64,000 nt of DNA from Hyphobacterium sp. SN044 (GTDB lineage Bacteria > Pseudomonadota > Alphaproteobacteria > Caulobacterales > Maricaulaceae). The stretch's first letter is position 1; every line of letters begins with the position of its first letter. Below the pieces are notes generated by a model. The model was not told where the DNA came from, searched no databases, and worked only from the letters and a program-made list of their open reading frames with translations. Position numbers and translations under genes: made by a program. The stretch lies in the NCBI RefSeq assembly GCF_021864465.1, contig NZ_JAKKUV010000011.1, positions 24,094-88,093 on the forward strand, read 5' to 3'. Shown one piece after another: positions 58,306-64,000 of this stretch.

Positions 58306-58311
58306 GCTCGG

Positions 58312-60171
58312 TTAACGCAGAGGGAAGAATTCCGGGGCGAGGCGCTGAAGCCGGATTTCGACCACGCCCGCCTGGCGCAGCAATTCATGCTCCGTACCGC
58401 CGGGGATGTGCCGTCCCAGATCCAGCATCGCCCAGGCCGCATCCGCGTGATTGGCGGCCAAATGCGCCTGCGCCAGATGCCAGTAGATGGCGGGCGCATA
58501 GGCGTCCTTTTCGGCGGAATTCGCCAGCAGGACGAAGGGGTCGGTATCGGGCAGGTCCGCGTCGGCACCCGCGCTGGCGGCCCAGGCGATCAGCTCATTG
58601 CCCGCGATCATGTTCGCGGCGGCGCCCGCAAATCCCGGGGCTTCCAGATAGGGGAGCACCGACTCGTACGCGGCTTCCGAGTCGCCGGTGGACAGACCGG
58701 CGAGGCCCGAGAACAGTGCTTCGAACTCCGCATTGCCGAGGCCGGACGCGACCAGCGAGCCAAGCGCCTGACAGGCGGCACGGGCATTATCGCCCATCTG
58801 GCATTGCCCGCGATGGGCGGAGTCCTGGTAGAGCGTCAGATAGGCCAGCGCGAGTTCGCCTTGCTCACGCAGGCGTTCGGCCGTTCCGGTGATGTCGGTG
58901 CTGGCCGGCGGGTTGGCATTCGCGATTGCGCGAAGCGCCGCTTCCGCCGGTTCCGCGACCGGTGCGAGCGATCCGTCAAATGCCGGTTCGAGACCATCCG
59001 GGAGCGGGAATTCCGCTTCCGGGTCTTCGACCGCGATCAGCGTCCAGACCTCGCGGCGCCCCTCCGGACTGTTCGGACTGACCACGACGAAGCTGAATTG
59101 CTGCGGGATGGCTTCGGCGTCCGCGAAGGCGGCAAAGGCGTCCGGGTGGACGGGCAGGGCGTGGCGCATCCAGCCCCGGAAGACGCGGACAAATCCGGGT
59201 TGGTAGAGGCCGTGATGGCGGTCGTCCTCGACCGCCTCTTGTGCCGGTTCGGCCTCCGTTTCGGTGGCGAGCTCAGCGCCCGCGCTGACGACTTCTTCTT
59301 CATCGCCGGAATCCCCGCGCAGCAGGGCTTCGATGTCGTCCGTCGGGACGCCGGAGAATGCTTCCTCGGCCTCGTTCGCTCCGTCCTCGGCGTCGGCTGC
59401 TTCGTCGGTCGGGTCATCGGCGTCGGCATTTCCGGCGTCGTCCCCTTCCTCCATGGCCGACGGATCGCCGCGCATTGCGGTCTCGTCGAAGGAGAAGACG
59501 TCGAGGCCTCCGGCGCGCAGCACGGAGATCATGCCGTCGGACTGCCGGACCGTCAGTTCGACCGGATTCATCCGCAAGCCCATCGCCGATTCCAGCCAGA
59601 AGCGGTCGAAGGTCCGGCCCGGACCGAAGGGAATGTCCTGAAGCGATCCGCCCCGCGACAGGGCGAGATAGGTGTCGAGCCGGCGGCGGACGTCGCCGTA
59701 GACGCTGGTGTTGCGATAGGTGCCGGCCTCGTCGTTCGCAACCAGGCGGCGGTCGTGCGCGAAGTCGTAGAGCACGGGCGGCGTCTCGCCGGTGTCGTAG
59801 GCGAAGTCCGGTCCGATCAGCACGGTGCGGGTCAGCGGTTCACCGCGCGCTTCGCCGTCCATGGTTTCGACCTGGACCTGCCAGACAAGGCGGATGACCG
59901 AGCCTTCCATCAATTCCGGGCGCGGATAATCGCTCGAATTGAGCCAGGGGCCGGCCTCGGTCGCGGCCACCGGTTCGGTACCGGCCGGCGTCTCGACCGG
60001 CGTGTCGGTGTCGAGCACGAAGTCCGCAACGGCCTCGTCCGTGTCGACTGCGTCGTCGGCCTCGTCGTCCTCGTCCTGCATGTCCTGCGGGAAGGGGATG
60101 GTCACGCCCGGAATGGCGTGTGCCGGGGCGGCGAGAAGCAAAAGCAGGAAGGCGAGGGCAAGCGCGCGCAT
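58312..60171 (-). CDS. large exported acidic protein, unknown
   Basis: The 619-aa protein has a signal peptide (MRALALAFLLLLLAAPAHA), a first globular part with WLNSSDYPRPELMEGSVIRL, an acidic low-complexity stretch (about 270-340) and a helical, TPR-like C-terminal half. I recognise no domain family. The ATG at 60171 starts the signal peptide. It is directly upstream of the PodJ-like gene on the same strand with a 176-base gap, and could be part of the same polar or envelope programme. Confidence 0.78.
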   Translation of the reverse strand: MRALALAFLLLLLAAPAHAIPGVTIPFPQDMQDEDDEADDAVDTDEAVADFVLDTDTPVETPAGTEPVAATEAGPWLNSSDYPRPELMEGSVIRLVWQVQVETMDGEARGEPLTRTVLIGPDFAYDTGETPPVLYDFAHDRRLVANDEAGTYRNTSVYGDVRRRLDTYLALSRGGSLQDIPFGPGRTFDRFWLESAMGLRMNPVELTVRQSDGMISVLRAGGLDVFSFDETAMRGDPSAMEEGDDAGNADADDPTDEAADAEDGANEAEEAFSGVPTDDIEALLRGDSGDEEEVVSAGAELATETEAEPAQEAVEDDRHHGLYQPGFVRVFRGWMRHALPVHPDAFAAFADAEAIPQQFSFVVVSPNSPEGRREVWTLIAVEDPEAEFPLPDGLEPAFDGSLAPVAEPAEAALRAIANANPPASTDITGTAERLREQGELALAYLTLYQDSAHRGQCQMGDNARAACQALGSLVASGLGNAEFEALFSGLAGLSTGDSEAAYESVLPYLEAPGFAGAAANMIAGNELIAWAASAGADADLPDTDPFVLLANSAEKDAYAPAIYWHLAQAHLAANHADAAWAMLDLGRHIPGGTEHELLRQAGVVEIRLQRLAPEFFPLR

Positions 60172-60300
60172 GGACGAGTCCTGACGATGGCGGGTCCGGC
60201 TTGGCATGGCCGGGGATTGCGGCGAGGGAAGGGCGGGCGCTGCGCGAGGTCAAGCCCATGTTTCCACAGGCATCACCGGATTGTCGCTAAATTGACGTTG

Positions 60301-60316
60301 ACGTTCGCGTAAACGT
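60301..60316. promoter_or_regulatory. candidate MerR-family operator
   Basis: ACGTT-N6-AACGT is a dyad 18 bases before the MerR start, embedded in TTGACGTTGACGTTCGCGTA and onward. It is similar in style to operators of MerR regulators that control acyl-CoA metabolism. Autoregulation is likely. Confidence 0.5.
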
Positions 60317-60333
60317 GAGTCACGTTCCCACGC

Positions 60334-60825
60334 ATGATCAAGCCGGTTTCGCCCGCTTCATCCTTCACGATCCGCGACCTTTCCGCCGAATTCGGCGTCA
60401 CGGCGCGGGCGCTACGCTTTTACGAACAGAAGGGCCTGCTGACCCCCGATCGCCGCGGGGCCCAGCGCATCTATTCCGCTGCCGATCGTGCACGGCTTGC
60501 GCTCATCCTGCGCGGCAAGCGCGTCGGTTTCTCGCTCGACGAGATCAAGGAGATGCTCGATCTCGAAGCGATCGACAGCGGCGGCCGCGCGCATCTCGAA
60601 GAATCCATCAAGCGTTTTCGCGAGCGGATCGGCGATCTCGAACGCCAGCGCGAGGATATCGACGCCGCGATCGAGGAACTCGAGGCCGGTTGCCGCTGGA
60701 TGGAAGAGCGCCTGGCCGACCGCGAGCCATCGGAAGACCTGCGCAAGCGTTTGCGTGCCTTTGAAGCCCTGGCCGAGGCGCGCATGAGCGCCTGGACGGG
60801 CGCCGCCCCCGAACCCAGTTCCTGA
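60334..60825 (+). CDS. MerR-family transcriptional regulator
   Basis: The 163-aa protein has the MerR winged helix: FTIRDLSAEFGVTARALRFY, YEQKGLLTPDRRGAQRIYS and RARLALILRGKRVGFSLDEI. A long coiled-coil dimer helix follows. It lacks metal-binding cysteines of CueR/ZntR type, with a single C in EAGCRW. It sits 28 bases before two acyl-CoA dehydrogenase genes, like LiuR/PsrA-type regulators of fatty or branched-chain acid breakdown, and probably controls them. Confidence 0.93.
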   Translation: MIKPVSPASSFTIRDLSAEFGVTARALRFYEQKGLLTPDRRGAQRIYSAADRARLALILRGKRVGFSLDEIKEMLDLEAIDSGGRAHLEESIKRFRERIGDLERQREDIDAAIEELEAGCRWMEERLADREPSEDLRKRLRAFEALAEARMSAWTGAAPEPSS

Positions 60826-60853
60826 CCCTTTCGACCCTGCACGGAGATCTCTG

Positions 60854-62629
60854 ATGCCGAGCTATTCCGCCCCCGTCCGCGACTATCAATTCCTCCTCCA
60901 CGAGGTGCTGGACGTGTCGCAATACAGCAATCTTCCGGGCTTCTCCGACCTCGACCGGGAGACGCTCGACGCCATCCTCGAAGAGGGCGGCAAGTTCGCC
61001 AGCGAAGTGCTGGCCCCGATCAACCGTACCGGCGACATCCAGGGCTGCACGCGTCATGATGACGGCTCGGTGACGACCCCGGACGGCTTCAAGGATGCCT
61101 ACAAGCAGTTCGCCGCGGCCGGCTGGATGGGCCTGGGGCAGGACCCGGAATATGGCGGCCAGGGGCTGCCTCACATCCTGTCGCTCGCGGTCGCGGAGAT
61201 GACGTCCGGCGCGAACATGGCGTTCGGGATGTATCCGGGCCTGACGGGCGGCGCGGTTCGCGCGCTCGTCGCCGGCGGGTCGGAAGACCAGAAGCAGATG
61301 TATCTGCCGAAGATGATCTCCGGCGAATGGACCGGCACGATGAACCTCACCGAGCCGCATTGCGGCACGGATCTTGGCCTTCTGCGCACCAAGGCGGTGC
61401 CGCAGGCCGATGGCAGCTACGCGATCTCCGGCCAGAAAATCTGGATCTCGTCGGGCGAGCACGATCTGTCGTCCAACATCATCCACCTCGTCCTCGCGCG
61501 CATTGAAGGCGCGCCGGAGGGCGTGAAGGGCATCTCGCTTTTCGTGGTGCCGAAATTCCTGCCGGACGAAAATGGGGATGCCGGCGAGCGCAACGCGCTG
61601 CAGTGCGGCGGCCTCGAAGAGAAGATGGGCATTCACGGCAACGCCACCTGCGTCATGAACTATGACGGCGCGAAGGGCTGGCTGGTCGGCGAAGAGAACA
61701 AGGGCCTCAAGATCATGTTCGTCATGATGAATGAGGCGCGTCTGGGTGTCGGCCTGCAGGGTCTCGCGATCGCCGAGGCGGCGTATCAGAACTCGCTGGC
61801 CTTCGCGAAGGACCGTCTCCAGGGCCGGTCGCTGACCGGGCCGAAGAACCCCGATGGTCCGGCCGATCCGATCATCGTCCACCCGGACGTGCGCCGGATG
61901 CTGATGGACCAGAAGTCCTTCATCGCCGCGGCGCGCTGCTTCATCTCGTGGGCGGCGCTTCAGGCGGATCTCGAACACAATTCCGACGATGCCGATACGC
62001 GGGAGAAGGCGGGCGACTACATGGCGCTTCTGACCCCGATCGTGAAGGCCTATCTGACCGACAAGGGTTTCCTGTCGGCGTCGAATGGTCTGCAGGTGTT
62101 CGGCGGTTCGGGCTATGTCGAGGAATGGGGCATGAGCCAGTTCGTGCGCGATGCCCGCATCACGCTGATCTATGAAGGCACGAACGGCGTTCAGGCGCTC
62201 GACCTCGTCGGCCGCAAGCTGGCGATGAACGGCATGCGTCCGATCACCAGCTTCTTTGCCGAGCTGGACGCCTGCGTGGCGGAAGGCGGCGACGAGACGG
62301 TGAAGCCCTTCCTCGACGCGGTCGCCTCGACCAAGGCTGCGCTGAAGGAAGCCACCGACTGGCTGGTCGAAAACGGCCTCAAGGACTTCAACAATGCCGG
62401 GGCGTCGAGCCACGACTACCTGCAGCTCTTCGGCCTGACCTGCCTGACCTATATGTGGGCGCTGATGGCCAAGGCCGCCGCGAAGAAGGCGGGCGATCCC
62501 TTCCACGACACCAAGCTGAAAACCGGGCGCTACTTCCTCGACCGCTGGGTCCCGGAAGCCGGAATGCACCTTGCCAAGGTCAAGGCCGGGGCGGCCTCGA
62601 TGATGGCGCTCGAATCCGAGGAGTTCTGA
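60854..62629 (+). CDS. acyl-CoA dehydrogenase, long form (DmdC-like)
   Basis: The 591-aa FAD enzyme has an N-terminal extension (about 1-35), the ACAD core with GTMNLTEPHCGTDLGLLRTK, and the catalytic-base motif IYEGTNGVQALDLVGRKL with Glu. A C-terminal extension of about 120 residues follows. This long form includes DmdC, the methylmercaptopropionyl-CoA dehydrogenase. The substrate here is unknown. It starts with GGAGATC upstream and is followed after three bases by the second dehydrogenase. Confidence 0.93.
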   Translation: MPSYSAPVRDYQFLLHEVLDVSQYSNLPGFSDLDRETLDAILEEGGKFASEVLAPINRTGDIQGCTRHDDGSVTTPDGFKDAYKQFAAAGWMGLGQDPEYGGQGLPHILSLAVAEMTSGANMAFGMYPGLTGGAVRALVAGGSEDQKQMYLPKMISGEWTGTMNLTEPHCGTDLGLLRTKAVPQADGSYAISGQKIWISSGEHDLSSNIIHLVLARIEGAPEGVKGISLFVVPKFLPDENGDAGERNALQCGGLEEKMGIHGNATCVMNYDGAKGWLVGEENKGLKIMFVMMNEARLGVGLQGLAIAEAAYQNSLAFAKDRLQGRSLTGPKNPDGPADPIIVHPDVRRMLMDQKSFIAAARCFISWAALQADLEHNSDDADTREKAGDYMALLTPIVKAYLTDKGFLSASNGLQVFGGSGYVEEWGMSQFVRDARITLIYEGTNGVQALDLVGRKLAMNGMRPITSFFAELDACVAEGGDETVKPFLDAVASTKAALKEATDWLVENGLKDFNNAGASSHDYLQLFGLTCLTYMWALMAKAAAKKAGDPFHDTKLKTGRYFLDRWVPEAGMHLAKVKAGAASMMALESEEF

Positions 62630-62632
62630 TCC

Positions 62633-63799
62633 ATGCAAGCCGATCCGCTCAACGTCCCGAAACCGTCCTGGCTCGACCAGGAAGACGTGAACATGTTCGA
62701 TCACGCCGTGCGCGGCTTCATCGAGAAGGAATGCGCACCGCATGGCGACCGCTGGGAGAAATCCGGCAAGGTCGACCGCGAAGTCTGGAACAAGGCTGGC
62801 GAGGCCGGAATTCTGGTCCCGGCCTGCCCGGAGGAATATGGCGGTGCCGGCGGCGACTGGCGGCACGACTACGTCTTCCACATGGCTGCCGCCGAAATGG
62901 GTGTCGATGGCTGGGGCGCCTCGCTGCACAACTCCATCGTCGCGCCCTATGTCTGGCATTACGGCACGGAAGAGCAAAAGCAGCGCATCCTGCCGAAAAT
63001 GGTCTCCGGCGAATATGTCGGCGCGATCGCCATGTCCGAACCGGCGGCCGGCAGCGACCTGCAGGGCATCAAGACGACGGCGAAGAAGGACGGCAACGGC
63101 TACCGCATCAACGGGTCGAAGACCTTCATCACCAATGGCGGCACGGCGAATTTCATCATCGTCGTGGCCAAGACCGACCCGGCGGCCGGCGCGAAGGGCA
63201 CGTCGCTCTTCATGGTTGAGACCGATGGCCTCGAAGGCTTCCGCCGCGGCCGCCTGCTCGACAAGGTGGGGCTGAAGGGTCAGGACACGGCGGAGCTGTT
63301 CTTCGACGATGTCTGGGTGCCGTCCGAGGCACTGCTGGGCACGGAGGAAGGCCAGGGCTTCATCCAGCTGATGCAGCAATTGCCGCAGGAACGCCTGCAG
63401 ATCGCGGTGCAGGGCGTCGGCATGATGAAGCGGGCGCTCGACGAGACGATCCGCTATGTCAAGGAACGCCATGCCTTCGGCAAGCCGATCCTCGCCTTCC
63501 AGAACACGCAGTTCAAACTGGCCGAGCTGAAGACCAAGGCGACGATTGCCGAGGTGTTCTGCCATCACTGCTCGGAGCGCCTCATCGAGGGCACGCTCGA
63601 CGCCTCGACCGCCTCGATGGCGAAATACTGGGTGTCGGACATCCAGTGCGAGCTGGTCGATGAATGCGTCCAGCTGCACGGCGGCTATGGCTTCATGAAT
63701 GAATATCCGATCGCCCGCATGTGGCGGGATTCGCGCGTGCAGCGCATCTATGGCGGCACGAACGAGATCATGAAGCTGCTGATCTCGCGGACGCTTTGA
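62633..63799 (+). CDS. acyl-CoA dehydrogenase, LCAD-like
   Basis: The 388-aa protein has the three ACAD domains, with AIAMSEPAAGSDLQGIKTTA and FITNGGTANFIIVVAKT for FAD and substrate. The usual catalytic-base site reads IYGGTNEIMKLLISRTL, with Gly instead of Glu. That change is typical of long-chain and isovaleryl types, where a Glu in an earlier helix does the work. ALDETIRYVK supplies a candidate. It forms one unit with the preceding gene and the MerR regulator. Confidence 0.93.
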   Translation: MQADPLNVPKPSWLDQEDVNMFDHAVRGFIEKECAPHGDRWEKSGKVDREVWNKAGEAGILVPACPEEYGGAGGDWRHDYVFHMAAAEMGVDGWGASLHNSIVAPYVWHYGTEEQKQRILPKMVSGEYVGAIAMSEPAAGSDLQGIKTTAKKDGNGYRINGSKTFITNGGTANFIIVVAKTDPAAGAKGTSLFMVETDGLEGFRRGRLLDKVGLKGQDTAELFFDDVWVPSEALLGTEEGQGFIQLMQQLPQERLQIAVQGVGMMKRALDETIRYVKERHAFGKPILAFQNTQFKLAELKTKATIAEVFCHHCSERLIEGTLDASTASMAKYWVSDIQCELVDECVQLHGGYGFMNEYPIARMWRDSRVQRIYGGTNEIMKLLISRTL

Positions 63800-63807
63800 T
63801 GATCTAT

Positions 63808-63924
63808 CCCCCCTCCGACTCGCTGGCGCTCTACACCTTCCCTGTGAACGGGGGAGGAAAAGAGGCTGGCGTGTTTTCTCCCCCCGCCTGCGGGGGGAGT
63901 GCCGCGAAGCGGCGAGGGGGGGAT
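63808..63924. repeat. family A repeat copy 3, rearranged
   Basis: CCCCCCTCCGACTCGCTGGC, TGTGAACGGGGGAGGAAA and then TCTCCCCCCGCCTGCGGGGG with AGTGCCGCGAAGCGGCGAGG: the two hairpin halves seen at 19684 and 48410 are present in swapped order. Confidence 0.6.
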
Positions 63925-63971
63925 AGGCGCCGGGCGGCCAATGTATACTCCGAACCGCCTTTCGCTGGCGC

Positions 63972-64000
63972 GGGGGGGGGGGGGGGGGGGGGGGGGGGGG
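63972..64000. other. 29-base G homopolymer at window end, probable artefact
   Basis: The last 29 bases are all G. Runs of 18 G (19738-19755) and 15 C (48467-48481) occur inside the family A repeats. A terminal poly-G is typical of failed or dark sequencing cycles or an unresolved repeat edge, so sequence here should not be trusted. Confidence 0.75.

Noticed and set aside
60608-63679. 1023-codon open frame opposite the MerR and dehydrogenase genes
   Set aside because: It covers three genes on the other strand, all with strong family matches.

Overview
The window is a high-GC chromosomal stretch from an alphaproteobacterium. The CtrA protein (4800-5495) is nearly identical to the Caulobacter master regulator over its DNA-binding half. 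A ChpT phosphotransferase, a PodJ-type polar scaffold, a DUF4167 protein, a TIGR02186/TSUP pair and the DUF1178-nitrilase-GrxC-ComF-NDUFAF5 cluster are also present. This points to the Caulobacterales/Maricaulales/Hyphomonadaceae group, with a marine stalked or dimorphic relative the best guess. I cannot name a genus. I saw no rRNA, tRNA, CRISPR array, insertion sequence or prophage.

Layout. 0.1-4.5 kb: an exported protein, fliJ-fliI, a KamA-family radical SAM enzyme and a zinc-ribbon protein. 4.5-9.2 kb: a cell-cycle block with ctrA (behind a dense GANTC cluster and CtrA half-sites), then a hipBA toxin-antitoxin module with three evenly spaced operators, then cheR, a CheY-like regulator and chpT. 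9.4-18.3 kb: an M23 endopeptidase, clpB, DUF4167 and prfA-MOSC-prmC. 18.4-27.9 kb: a Sel1 protein, a MAPEG protein, a LOG/aldolase pair, an aspartyl protease, an ArsC/Spx-like protein, a metallopeptidase, two small envelope genes, ispG and rodZ. 28-32.5 kb: ptsP-lysC and ubiG, followed by a 34% GC small membrane-protein ORF. 32.8-36.2 kb: the conserved DUF1178-nitrilase-grxC-comF cluster and a divergent NDUFAF5-like methyltransferase. 36.4-43.6 kb: a Flp-pilin-like frame, mutT, a parvulin lipoprotein, secA, a GNAT protein, accA and xerD. 43.6-48.4 kb: a large exported protein with an overlapping 46-aa membrane protein, then aroK-aroB-CNNM/CBS. 48.6-52.7 kb: an Lhr-type helicase and PdeM nuclease separated by a CatB-like acetyltransferase. 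52.7-60.2 kb: DUF3429, TIGR02186, TSUP, PodJ-like and a 619-aa exported protein. 60.3-63.8 kb: a MerR regulator and two acyl-CoA dehydrogenases.

How the genes connect. CtrA and ChpT are two steps of the CckA-ChpT-CtrA phosphorelay. The PodJ-like scaffold, an M23 peptidase, the fliI/fliJ export genes and the pilin-like frame are typical outputs or partners of that circuit, and CtrA-like boxes lie upstream of the scaffold and the peptidase. Many genes are coupled by 4-bp ATGA or GTGA overlaps.

Two families of GC-rich palindromic intergenic repeats recur. Three long G or C homopolymers, including the last 29 bases of the window, sit in or beside one family and are probably sequencing or assembly artefacts. 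The observations I rate highest are the GANTC cluster before ctrA, the KamA-family enzyme lacking the lysine-recognition aspartates, the 50-bp-phased hipBA operators, and the low-GC orphan gene after ubiG.
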